DNA of 6,368 nt from Massilia sp. Its GTDB lineage: Bacteria; Pseudomonadota; Gammaproteobacteria; Burkholderiales; Burkholderiaceae_D. The notes under the pieces are model-generated. The model was given only the letters and a program-made list of their open reading frames with translations. It had not been told where the DNA came from and did no database searches. Of this stretch, positions 1 through 5,498 are shown piece by piece (position 1 is the first letter of the stretch; each line of letters starts with the position of its first letter). The position numbers and the translations under genes were made by a program. The stretch lies in assembly GCA_003520365.1 (NCBI GenBank), contig DOUW01000362.1, forward strand, positions 849 to 7,216, in the 5' to 3' direction.

Positions 1-246
1 GCAGTAGCCGGCCAGCCGGGCTTCGCCGTTGCCGAGATGCTCGACGTCGTTGGTCAGCTGGTTGTGCAGGAAGGCGGCGGCGTCGTCGCCGGCGACCGCG
101 ATCAGGCCGAGGTCGGTCACCGGGGCGAGGAAGCCGGCGGCCAGCTCGTCGACGTTCAGTGGGCGGCCGAAATCCTCGACCTGGGTGGCTTCGTCAATAT
201 GGAAGCGGGCGCCGTGCGACGCCAGATATTCTGTCCAGTTGCTCAT
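1..246 (-). CDS. ygfZ: YgfZ/GcvT-domain folate-binding protein, N-terminal 82 codons (runs off the left edge)
   Basis: The minus strand reads from an ATG at 246-244 through 82 codons without a stop to the window edge. The product begins MSNWTEYLASHGARF and contains FLHNQLTNDVEHL at about residues 59-71, followed by EARLAGYC. This is the N-terminal folate-binding (GcvT-like) region of YgfZ proteins, which continue into a conserved Cys-containing motif beyond the window. YgfZ is a cytoplasmic tetrahydrofolate-binding protein that helps assemble or repair certain Fe-S enzymes. The gene is divergent from mltG, an arrangement common in Burkholderiales. No strong Shine-Dalgarno is visible, only GGA close to the start. 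The family call rests on the motif alone because the diagnostic C-terminal part is missing. Confidence 0.88.
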   Translation of the reverse strand, partial: MSNWTEYLASHGARFHIDEATQVEDFGRPLNVDELAAGFLAPVTDLGLIAVAGDDAAAFLHNQLTNDVEHLGNGEARLAGYC

Positions 247-289
247 AAATCCAATATTCTTCGCAATTAGGCTTTATCATTACGGCCTC

Positions 290-295
290 ATTATA
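290..295 (-). promoter_or_regulatory. Possible -10 box for ygfZ
   Basis: The minus strand reads a perfect TATAAT here, 43 bp upstream of the ygfZ ATG, in an AT-rich patch. It would give a leader of roughly 35-40 nt. No good -35 hexamer lies at 16-18 bp upstream, so this is only a candidate. Confidence 0.4.
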
Positions 296-332
296 GAGTT
301 GTCGAGCATTTCGCGCCGGAGACGGCCAAAAA

Positions 333-449
333 GGGATCTTGACGGACCGTAGCGAGCGGAAGGAATGTTGGCCGAGAAGCGCAGCTGTACGGTTGTACAG
401 CGAGCATCGCAGGCCGACAGGCCGACGCGCAGTAGGTCCGAGAGATCCC
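333..449 (+). ncRNA. Candidate structured RNA or 5' leader element upstream of mltG
   Basis: This 117-nt segment folds into nested helices that I paired by hand. The outer helix pairs 333-339 (GGGATCT) with 443-449 (AGATCCC) and 343-348 (CGGACC) with 435-440 (GGTCCG), across a small internal loop. Inside it, an extended hairpin pairs 367-373 (GTTGGCC) with 412-418 (GGCCGAC), then 379-381 with 408-410, then 384-390 (GCTGTAC) with 395-401 (GTACAGC), closed by a GGTT loop. Two G-U pairs (369/416 and 340/442) are valid only for a plus-strand transcript, so the strand is plus. The element ends 17 nt before the mltG ATG. It could be a cis-regulatory leader, a free-standing small RNA, or a dispersed structured element. 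A HEARO/omega-RNA (IscB-associated) identity is one possibility I cannot confirm, and no IscB gene is present here. Confidence 0.45.
411..426 (+). repeat. Perfect tandem 8-nt repeat (AGGCCGAC x2)
   Basis: AGGCCGAC occurs twice back to back at 411-418 and 419-426. Both copies are complementary, with one G-U pair, to GTTGGCC at 367-373 in the candidate structured RNA. The helix could therefore form with either copy. Confidence 0.8.
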
Positions 450-466
450 CCACACACTAGTAAAGA

Positions 467-1468
467 ATGGCACTGATAAAAAAAACCATCATTACCGGCG
501 CGATCGTGTCAGTCGCGGCGGCCGGCGGTTTCGCCTGGTGGTCCAAGCATCCCTTGACCACGGCGGAACCGCCGATCGAATTCACCATCACGCCCGGCAG
601 CGGCGTGAACGCGGCCGCCCAGCAGATGGCCAGGGCCGGCGTGCCGATCAACCCCTTCCTGTTCCAGGTGCTGGCGCGCGTGACCGGCGACGCCGGTCGC
701 ATCAAGGCCGGCAGCTACGAGCTGAAACCGGACACCTCGCCGCGGCGCCTGCTCACGCAGCTGGTGCGCGGCGAATTCGCCCAGGAGGCGGTGACCATCA
801 TCGAGGGCTGGACCTTCCGCCAGATGCGCGAAGCGATCGCCGCCACCAGGACCCTGCGCCACGAAACGGCGAAGCTGTCCGATGCCGAGCTGATGGCGAA
901 GATCTCGCCCGAGTTTAAGCAACCCGAGGGCCTGTTCTTCCCGGACACCTACCTGTTCGCCAAGGGTTCCAGCGACATGCAGATCTACCGCCAGGCGCAC
1001 CAGATGATGCTGAACCGCCTGAACGCGGCCTGGGAAAAGCGCGACCCGAACCTGCCCTACAAGAATCCCTACGAGGCCTTGATCATGGCCTCGATCGTCG
1101 AGAAGGAAACCGGCCAGAAGAGCGAGCGCGCGATGATCGCGGGCGTCTTCGTGAACCGCCTGCGGGTCGGCATGATGTTGCAGACCGACCCCAGCGTGAT
1201 CTACGGCATGGGCCTGCGCTACGAAGGCAAGATCGCGAAGAAGGACTTGCAGACCGACACCCCATACAACACCTACACCCGCTACGGCCTGCCGCCGACG
1301 CCGATCTCGCTGCCCGGCGTGCAGTCGATCGCCGCGGCGATGGCGCCGGCCAAGACCGAGGCCCTGTACTTCGTGTCGCGCAACGACGGCACCAGCCAGT
1401 TCTCGGACAACCTGAACGACCACAATCGCGCGGTCAACCAGTACCAGCGCGGGATCGCACGACCATGA
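467..1468 (+). CDS. mltG: Endolytic murein transglycosylase MltG
   Basis: The 333-aa product is an inner-membrane lytic transglycosylase. MltG cuts nascent peptidoglycan glycan strands internally and is thought to terminate their elongation. An N-terminal membrane anchor spans about residues 7-25, after the basic MALIKK. A LysM-like region occupies about 36-100, and the catalytic YceG domain about 105-330. Conserved blocks include EGLFFPDTY (154-162), ASIVEKETG (208-216, carrying the catalytic Glu), VFVNRL (227-232), [10 protein letters not shown] (238-247), YNTY (267-270) and [11 protein letters not shown] (274-284). The start is fixed because an in-frame TAA lies at 461-463, just upstream of this ATG. 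The Shine-Dalgarno is poor (AAAGA abutting the start), so translation may depend on the structured leader. The stop overlaps the tmk start as ATGA. Length is normal for the family. Confidence 0.97.
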   Translation: MALIKKTIITGAIVSVAAAGGFAWWSKHPLTTAEPPIEFTITPGSGVNAAAQQMARAGVPINPFLFQVLARVTGDAGRIKAGSYELKPDTSPRRLLTQLVRGEFAQEAVTIIEGWTFRQMREAIAATRTLRHETAKLSDAELMAKISPEFKQPEGLFFPDTYLFAKGSSDMQIYRQAHQMMLNRLNAAWEKRDPNLPYKNPYEALIMASIVEKETGQKSERAMIAGVFVNRLRVGMMLQTDPSVIYGMGLRYEGKIAKKDLQTDTPYNTYTRYGLPPTPISLPGVQSIAAAMAPAKTEALYFVSRNDGTSQFSDNLNDHNRAVNQYQRGIARP

Positions 1469-2079
1469 TAGAGCGCGGCAAGTTCATTACTGTCGAAGGC
1501 ATCGACGGCGCCGGCAAGTCGACCCATATCGGCTTCATCGGCGACTTCCTGGCCGCGCGCGGCAGGCAGGTGGTCGCCTCGCGCGAGCCGGGCGGCACGC
1601 CGCTGGGCGAAAAGCTGCGAGAGTTGCTGTTGCACGAAAAGATGCACTTGGAAACCGAGGCGCTGCTGATGTTCGCCAGCCGCCGCGAGCACATGGCCCA
1701 GGTGATCGAGCCGCACCTGGCGGCCGGGACCTGGGTCCTGTCCGACCGGTTCACCGACGCCAGCTTCGCCTACCAGAGTGGCGGACGCGGTCTGGACCGC
1801 ACCAGGCTGGAGGCGCTCGAGGCCTGGGTCCATCCGCACCTGCAGCCGGACCTGACCCTGCTGTTCGACGTCCCCCTGGAAGTGGCGCGCGAGCGCCTGG
1901 ATGCCACCCGCACCCTCGACAAGTTCGAGCGCGAGCAGGGCGAATTCTTCGCACGCTGCCGCGCCGAGTACCTGCGCCGCGCGGCGCAATTCCCCGAGCG
2001 CTTCGTGGTCGTCGATTCGACCCGCAGCATCGAGGCAACCCGCCAGACCATCAGCGAGGCGCTGGAGACATTGTTGTGA
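1465..2079 (+). CDS. tmk: Thymidylate kinase (dTMP kinase)
   Basis: The 204-aa cytoplasmic enzyme phosphorylates dTMP to dTDP with ATP, an essential step in dTTP synthesis. The P-loop is GIDGAGKST at residues 12-20. [10 protein letters not shown] (40-49) is the conserved REPGGT phosphate/substrate loop, and the DRF motif is at 94-96, followed by AYQSGGRGL (102-110). [11 protein letters not shown] (134-144) and the charged stretch around [15 protein letters not shown] (148-162) match the family's LID and following helix. Length is typical. The ATG overlaps the mltG TGA by 4 nt, suggesting translational coupling, which fits the weak ribosome-binding site. The gene lies directly before holB, so two DNA replication functions share one transcript. 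Confidence 0.98.
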   Translation: MIERGKFITVEGIDGAGKSTHIGFIGDFLAARGRQVVASREPGGTPLGEKLRELLLHEKMHLETEALLMFASRREHMAQVIEPHLAAGTWVLSDRFTDASFAYQSGGRGLDRTRLEALEAWVHPHLQPDLTLLFDVPLEVARERLDATRTLDKFEREQGEFFARCRAEYLRRAAQFPERFVVVDSTRSIEATRQTISEALETLL

Positions 2080-3104
2080 TTTACCCCTGGCAGCACCAGG
2101 CCTGGGAGCAGCTGCAGCAGATGCGCGCCAGGCTGCCCCACGCGATCCTGTTCCACGGCCCGGCCGGCATCGGCAAGGCCGACTTCATCGAGCACTTTGC
2201 CCAAGCCCTGTTGTGCGAAAACGTGCAGCCCGACGGCCAGGCCTGCGGCGCCTGCGCGTCCTGCGGCTGGTTCGTCCAGCACAACCATCCGGACTACCGC
2301 CGCGTGCGGCCGGAAGCGCTGGAAGACGAGCCGGGCGGAGAAGGCGAGGAGGGCGGCGACGGCGACAAGAAGTCGAAGTCGACCAAGGCCCCGTCGAAAG
2401 AGATCAAGATCGAGCAGATTCGCTCGCTGGCCGATTTCATGAACATCTCGACCCACCGCCAGGGCCTGCGCGTGGTAGTGCTGTACCCGGCCGAGGCGCT
2501 CAACATGCCGGCCTCGAACGCCCTGCTGAAAACCCTGGAAGAGCCGCCGCCGGGCACCGTGTTCCTGCTTGCCTCGAACGGGCTGGACCGCCTGTTGCCG
2601 ACCATCCTGTCGCGCTGCCGCAAGTTCGCCCTCCCGATGCCCGGCCATGCCGAGGCGCTGGCCTGGCTCAAGGAGCAGGGCGTGCCGGACGCCGACAGCT
2701 GGCTGCGCGAGGAGGGCGGGGCGCCGCTGGCGGCGCGTGCCCAGGCCGAGACCGGCAGCCGCGACGAACTCGACGCCCTGCTGCATTTCCTGGCGCGCCC
2801 GAGCAGCGACGCCGCCCTGCGCAATGCCGAAAAGCTGAGCAAGACGCCACTGGCCGCGCTGGTGGCCTGGCAACAGCGCTGGCTGTACGACCTGCTCTCG
2901 GTAAAATTGTCCGGCGTGGTGCGCTACTACCCGCGCTACCAGAAGGAACTTGCGGCCCTGGCCGCCAGCGTGCACACTGGGAATCTGTTGCGTGCAGTAA
3001 AGTCGGCGAACGAGCGGCGGGCGGTGGCGGACCACCCCCTGTCGGCTAAACTGTTTGTCGAAGACATGCTGCTCGATTACACGCGCTGCTGCAGCCCCGT
3101 CTGA
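2076..3104 (+). CDS. holB: DNA polymerase III subunit delta prime
   Basis: The 342-aa clamp-loader subunit of the replicative polymerase works with tau/gamma and delta to load the beta clamp. A Walker-A-like [10 protein letters not shown] lies at residues 28-37. Four cysteines, C47, C57, C60 and C63, form the zinc module, followed by the conserved HPDYRRV (71-77). [11 protein letters not shown] (148-158) and ILSRCRKF (177-184, containing the SRC arginine-finger motif) are family hallmarks. The start is GTG, overlapping the tmk stop as GTGA, with GGAGA 7 nt upstream as ribosome-binding site; no better in-frame start exists nearby. An unusual very acidic then lysine-rich low-complexity stretch sits at about 82-109, between the zinc module and the rest of the AAA+ domain. 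Confidence 0.97.
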   Translation: MIYPWQHQAWEQLQQMRARLPHAILFHGPAGIGKADFIEHFAQALLCENVQPDGQACGACASCGWFVQHNHPDYRRVRPEALEDEPGGEGEEGGDGDKKSKSTKAPSKEIKIEQIRSLADFMNISTHRQGLRVVVLYPAEALNMPASNALLKTLEEPPPGTVFLLASNGLDRLLPTILSRCRKFALPMPGHAEALAWLKEQGVPDADSWLREEGGAPLAARAQAETGSRDELDALLHFLARPSSDAALRNAEKLSKTPLAALVAWQQRWLYDLLSVKLSGVVRYYPRYQKELAALAASVHTGNLLRAVKSANERRAVADHPLSAKLFVEDMLLDYTRCCSPV

Positions 3105-3114
3105 AAGGAAACCG

Positions 3115-3492
3115 ATGTCCGGCAATACAACCGACCCGAACGCTTCGCTGCTACCGCGGCCGGCGGTGCTGTCGCTTGCCATCAAGGAAAAGGCGGCCTT
3201 GTACGCCGCCTACATGCCTTTCCTGAAAAATGGCGGGATGTTCGTGCCGACCAACAAGCCCTACAAGATCGGCGACGAGATCTACCTGATCCTGTCGCTG
3301 ATGGACGATGCGAACAAGTACCCGATCGCCGGCAAAGTGGCCTGGATCACCCCGAGCGGCGCCAACAACAGCAAGGCGCAAGGCATCGGCGTCCATTTCC
3401 CGGCCGACGAGACCGGCCAGCGCGCCAAGACCCGCATCGAAGAAATCCTCGGCGCCGCGCTGCGTTCCTCGCGCGCCACCCATACGCTATAA
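3115..3492 (+). CDS. pilZ: PilZ-domain type IV pilus biogenesis protein
   Basis: The 125-aa protein carries the PilZ core from about residue 18 to 100: FLKNGGMFVPT (37-46), GDEIYLILSLMDD (53-65), KVAWITP (74-80) and GIGVHFP (90-96). It resembles the founding PilZ of Pseudomonas aeruginosa, needed for type IV pilus assembly through the PilB/FimX system, more than c-di-GMP receptors. The RxxxR and (D/N)xSxxG binding motifs of receptor PilZ domains are absent. The ATG at 3115 was chosen over an in-frame TTG further upstream at 3055 because AAGGAA lies 4 nt before it and the TTG start would run into the holB coding region. It is co-transcribed with holB (10-nt gap), as in Pseudomonas. Confidence 0.92.
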   Translation: MSGNTTDPNASLLPRPAVLSLAIKEKAALYAAYMPFLKNGGMFVPTNKPYKIGDEIYLILSLMDDANKYPIAGKVAWITPSGANNSKAQGIGVHFPADETGQRAKTRIEEILGAALRSSRATHTL

Positions 3493-3507
3493 ATTCCTGT
3501 TTCCTTC

Positions 3508-4029
3508 ATGCCGTCCTATATCCACCGCCTCGCCTGCCGCGACGACCTGCCGACCATCGTCGACATCTATAACTCCACCATCGCCTCGCGCGACGTCACC
3601 GCCGACACCGAGCCGGTCAGCGTCGCCTCGCGCGAGGCCTGGTTCGCCGAGCACACGCCCGAGCGCCGTCCGCTGTGGGTGATCCATGCCGCCGACGACC
3701 GGTCCGACGCTCCCGAAGTCATCGGCTGGATGTCGTATTCGAATTTCTATGGACGCCCGGCGTACTCGGGCACGGCCGAGCTGTCGATCTATATTGCGGA
3801 ACGCTGGCGCGGCAAAGGGATCGGGCGTTATTGCCTGGAGCAGGCGATCGCCTTTGCGCCGGAAATCAAGGTGCATACCTTGCTCGGCTTTATCTTCGGA
3901 CACAACGCGCCCAGCCTGGCGCTGTTCCGCGCCTTCGGATTCGATACCTGGGCCCATTTCCCGCGCGTTGCGAACCTCGCCGGTGTCGAGCGCGACCTGA
4001 TCATCCTGGGCAAGCGGGTGGTGGAATAA
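3508..4029 (+). CDS. GNAT family N-acetyltransferase (phosphinothricin/MnaT-like)
   Basis: The 173-aa product has a GNAT fold that moves an acetyl group from acetyl-CoA to an amine. The N-terminal DIYNSTIASRDVTADTEPVS (19-38) and REAWF (42-46) match the phosphinothricin acetyltransferase/YncA (MnaT) subgroup, whose members acetylate small amino acids or analogues. The acetyl-CoA motif A is RWRGKGIGRYCLEQAI (99-114), and HNAPSLALFRAFGF (132-145) is the typical C-terminal block. The true substrate cannot be read from sequence. The gene starts 15 nt after pilZ. The short spacer is pyrimidine-rich (CCTGTTTCCTTC) with no Shine-Dalgarno, so it may rely on coupling to pilZ translation. It separates pilZ from tatD, which are neighbours in several relatives. 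No terminator is visible after it. Confidence 0.9.
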   Translation: MPSYIHRLACRDDLPTIVDIYNSTIASRDVTADTEPVSVASREAWFAEHTPERRPLWVIHAADDRSDAPEVIGWMSYSNFYGRPAYSGTAELSIYIAERWRGKGIGRYCLEQAIAFAPEIKVHTLLGFIFGHNAPSLALFRAFGFDTWAHFPRVANLAGVERDLIILGKRVVE

Positions 4030-4048
4030 GGGTCGCTATGTGCGGCAT

Positions 4049-4075
4049 TTAACAATTCAATCCACACATTGTTAA
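4049..4075. promoter_or_regulatory. 8-bp inverted repeat, possible regulator site
   Basis: TTAACAAT at 4049-4056 is repeated as ATTGTTAA at 4068-4075 with an 11-nt spacer. It lies about 100-125 bp upstream of the sigma-54 promoter in AT-rich DNA. It has no T-tract, so it is unlikely to be a terminator. A protein-binding dyad is the simplest reading. Confidence 0.35.
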
Positions 4076-4084
4076 TTCCTGGTG

Positions 4085-4104
4085 GACACAACAAACTGTC
4101 GACA
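4085..4104. promoter_or_regulatory. GACA/TGTC dyads, candidate sigma-54 activator sites
   Basis: GACA at 4085-4088 faces TGTC at 4097-4100, and TGTCGACA at 4097-4104 is a perfect palindrome. They sit about 70-90 bp upstream of the -24 element, a normal distance for a bacterial enhancer-binding protein such as PrsR. The specific regulator is inferred, not shown. Confidence 0.35.
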
Positions 4105-4107
4105 ATC

Positions 4108-4135
4108 TTTACAGCTATACTTTGCGCATTATGAT
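4108..4135 (+). promoter_or_regulatory. Possible sigma-70 promoter upstream of the PEP-CTERM gene
   Basis: TTTACA (4108-4113) and TATGAT (4130-4135, 5 of 6 matches) are spaced by 16 bp. This could give basal transcription in addition to the sigma-54 promoter downstream. The region is AT-rich, so chance matches are likely. Confidence 0.3.
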
Positions 4136-4142
4136 ATCATCG

Positions 4143-4155
4143 TAAGTCATTGATT
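4143..4155 (-). promoter_or_regulatory. IHF binding-site match
   Basis: The sequence fits the reverse complement of the IHF consensus WATCARNNNNTTR at every defined position (TAAGTCATTGATT on plus). It lies between the dyads at 4085-4104 and the -24 box at 4174, where IHF bends DNA at sigma-54 promoters. It sits next to a 10-bp palindrome, ATGATATCAT, at 4131-4140. Confidence 0.5.
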
Positions 4156-4173
4156 TTAATAAGAAAGTTTTCC

Positions 4174-4189
4174 TGGCATGGGACTTGCA
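4174..4189 (+). promoter_or_regulatory. Sigma-54 (RpoN) -24/-12 promoter of the PEP-CTERM gene
   Basis: TGGCATG, four bases, then TTGCA matches the TGGCACG-N4-TTGCA consensus with one change (C to T at position 6). The invariant GG (4175-4176) and GC (4187-4188) are exactly 10 nt apart. Transcription would start near 4200, giving a leader of about 36 nt to the ATG at 4236. Sigma-54 control fits published work on PEP-CTERM genes under the PrsK/PrsR two-component system. Confidence 0.85.
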
Positions 4190-4235
4190 TACATCGTGGG
4201 TCCCACTTACAAAGACCACCAGGTTAAGAGGAATT

Positions 4236-5105
4236 ATGAAATTTGTTAAAAAAATGATTTGCGCAGCAGCTGTCGCAGCTTGCACCATGGGTACCGCCTC
4301 CGCAGCACCGGTCCTGAACGACTGGGTCTTCAATCCGACTGGCGGCGGTTTCGATAACGGCCAGGTCATCAACGAATACCTGGACGTGAACGGCAACGCC
4401 TTCATCGAGCTGACCTCGAGCGGCGCCAATTCCTTCACATTCAAAGAATCCGCAGTCTTCAACATCCAGCAGGCCGACAGCAACGGCCAGCTGTTCCCGT
4501 TGAACTATGCAGGCGGCAACATCACGGCCACCTTCGAAGCCATGGGCACCGGCACCTTCAACGGCGCCTTCAGCTTCACCGGCGGCACCATCAAGATGTA
4601 CCAGAACCCGACCAATGGCCAGTACGGCAGCACCGAAGGCTACTTCGGCGCCAACCTGGGCAACCTGATCGCCGAGTTCAACGTGCTGGCCGGCGGCGGC
4701 GGCCTGGTCGATGCCAGCGGCAGCCCGATCAACAACGGCCAGGTAACGGTGCTGGCATCGGCGGCCCCGGGCATGCTCGACGCCGGCTACTTCTTCACCG
4801 GCGAGGGCAAGGACCTGTCGGGTTCGTCGGTGCTGTCGTTCGCCTTTACCAACGCTAATACCCTGGGCCGTCCGACCGACCGCCTGGTGGACGAAGTGGC
4901 TTGCCAGTTCGGCGGCTTCCAGGGTCCGGGTTGCTCGGGCGGCAGCTACGCCAACGCGCCGGGCCAGTACTTCTTCCTCGGCACCAACGGCCAGTTCAAG
5001 CTGGCCGAAGGCGCGGAAGTGCCGGAACCGGGCTCGCTGGCCCTGTTCGGCATCGCCCTGCTGGGCGCCGGTGCAGCAGTGCGCCGTCGCAAGAACGCGG
5101 CGTAA
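4236..5105 (+). CDS. pepA: PEP-CTERM sorting-domain exported protein, PepA-like (flocculation-associated)
   Basis: The 289-aa secreted protein starts with a signal peptide (basic MKFVKK, hydrophobic core, likely cleavage after ASA at residue 23). It ends with a PEP-CTERM sorting signal: VPEP at 262-265, a hydrophobic segment at about 266-281, and RRRK at 283-286. Such tails are processed by exosortase in exopolysaccharide-making bacteria. The body is rich in Gly, Asn and Phe/Tyr, with no catalytic motif seen. Blocks such as INEYLDVNGNAFIELT (45-60), GNITATFEAMGTG (94-106), YGANLGNLIAEFNV (as FGAN..., 137-150) and the Cys pair C223/C233 recall the PepA protein linked to floc formation in Zoogloea; this match is from memory. 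The ATG was chosen for AGAGGA 3 nt upstream and because the signal peptide begins there; an earlier in-frame TTG overlaps the promoter. This is not aminopeptidase PepA. No exosortase gene is in the window. Confidence 0.9.
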   Translation: MKFVKKMICAAAVAACTMGTASAAPVLNDWVFNPTGGGFDNGQVINEYLDVNGNAFIELTSSGANSFTFKESAVFNIQQADSNGQLFPLNYAGGNITATFEAMGTGTFNGAFSFTGGTIKMYQNPTNGQYGSTEGYFGANLGNLIAEFNVLAGGGGLVDASGSPINNGQVTVLASAAPGMLDAGYFFTGEGKDLSGSSVLSFAFTNANTLGRPTDRLVDEVACQFGGFQGPGCSGGSYANAPGQYFFLGTNGQFKLAEGAEVPEPGSLALFGIALLGAGAAVRRRKNAA

Positions 5106-5130
5106 TCTTGCCTGCGTAAGGAGAGAGCGG

Positions 5131-5156
5131 AAAGAGCGGCTGCGGCCGCTCTTTTT
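5131..5156 (+). terminator. Intrinsic terminator after the PEP-CTERM gene
   Basis: AAAGAGCGGC (5131-5140) pairs perfectly with GCCGCTCTTT (5145-5154) across a TGCG loop and runs into a T-tract to 5156. It lies 25 nt after the stop codon. The A-tract on the left arm means it may also work on the opposite strand. Confidence 0.92.
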
Positions 5157-5193
5157 GTTTGTGGGCCGAAGAATCGACCAATATTGGCGCTGT

Positions 5194-5440
5194 CGTAGGG
5201 TGGGCACCTGTGTCCACGCGGTCGTACGGATGCGGACCGCACCGGATCTTTCCCGGTCACCCGGGAATTGTGGCGCCGGTAGTTTTCGTAGGGTGGGTAC
5301 TCGTACCCACCTTATGCGGACATGGCGTCGCTGCGCAGTTTCTCGTTTCGGGAACCGCGATCCCTCGCCTGATAGCGGCAGGAGGGCATAGCGCGAATGT
5401 GCGGCAGTACAGCCGCGTGGGTACAAGTACCCACCCTACG
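5194..5440. repeat. Outer inverted-repeat pair of an intergenic element (MITE/REP-like)
   Basis: The 28 nt at 5194-5221, beginning CGTAGGGTGGGCAC, match the reverse complement of 5413-5440 at 24 of 28 positions. Each end is itself a hairpin: GTGGGCAC/GTGTCCAC with one G-U pair at 5200-5217, and GTGGGTAC/GTACCCAC at 5417-5434. Between them lie further perfect hairpins, for example TTCCCGG/CCGGGAA at 5250-5267, and no credible gene. Repeats of this GTAGGGTGGG type are scattered between genes in many proteobacteria. No transposase is present, so any movement would depend on a protein encoded elsewhere. Confidence 0.6.
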
Positions 5441-5444
5441 AAAA
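5283..5444. repeat. Inner 162-bp inverted-repeat element with 28-bp ends
   Basis: Positions 5283-5310 and 5417-5444 are inverted repeats matching at 27 of 28 positions, starting TTTTCGTAGGGTGGGTAC. Each end also folds on itself; the left one is a perfect GGTGGGTAC/GTACCCACC hairpin at 5292-5311. The core of about 106 bp shows no gene. It shares its right end with the outer repeat pair that begins at 5194, so the two are nested. Confidence 0.7.
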
Positions 5445-5450
5445 GCTGAA

Positions 5451-5469
5451 GCGCCACCCCGCGTGGCGC
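5451..5469. repeat. Hairpin upstream of tatD
   Basis: GCGCCAC (5451-5457) pairs with GTGGCGC (5463-5469) across a 5-nt loop. There is no T-tract after it, so it is not a clear intrinsic terminator. It lies 29 nt before the tatD start and overlaps where a -35 box would fall. Confidence 0.5.
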
Positions 5470-5486
5470 GCTCTGTCGGCTGCCCT

Positions 5487-5492
5487 TACAAT
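5487..5492 (+). promoter_or_regulatory. Possible -10 box right before tatD
   Basis: TACAAT at 5487-5492 ends 6 nt before the tatD ATG. Transcription would start at or next to the ATG itself, giving a leaderless mRNA. This fits the lack of a Shine-Dalgarno, but no good -35 box is seen. Confidence 0.35.
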
Positions 5493-5498
5493 GTCGGC

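Noticed and set aside
299..367. Sigma-70 promoter for mltG (TTGTCG at 299 or TTGACG at 339)
   Set aside because: Neither hexamer has a believable -10 box at 16-18 bp, so I could not place the mltG promoter.
509..1423. Minus-strand open frame of 304 codons inside mltG
   Set aside because: It is a shadow of mltG: composition is skewed to His/Arg/Gly/Val and no recognisable motif is present.
1770..3185. Long minus-strand open frame of 471 codons across tmk and holB
   Set aside because: It is antisense to two clearly recognised genes, has low-complexity Arg/Ala/Gln/Val-rich composition typical of GC-rich shadow frames, and shows no domain.
4038..4047. 10-nt match (ATGTGCGGCA) shared with 5397-5406
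   Set aside because: The match does not extend on either side and is close to chance expectation for a window of this size.
4224..5426. Minus-strand open frame of 400 codons across the PEP-CTERM gene and repeat
   Set aside because: It is antisense to a gene with signal peptide, ribosome-binding site, promoter and terminator, and its N-terminal part only translates the hairpin repeats.
5194..5444. CRISPR array reading of the GTAGGGTGGG repeats
   Set aside because: There are only three units, in mixed orientation with unequal spacing and nested inverted-repeat logic, and no cas genes.
5257..5457. Short minus-strand open frame within the repeat region
   Set aside because: Its VGWVLVPT-type peptides are simply the hairpin repeat read as protein; there is no ribosome-binding site or independent support.
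5397..5498. 34-codon upstream extension of tatD
   Set aside because: It translates the repeat element and a hairpin; TatD proteins normally begin at the MxIDSHCH-type motif, so the ATG at 5499 is the better start.
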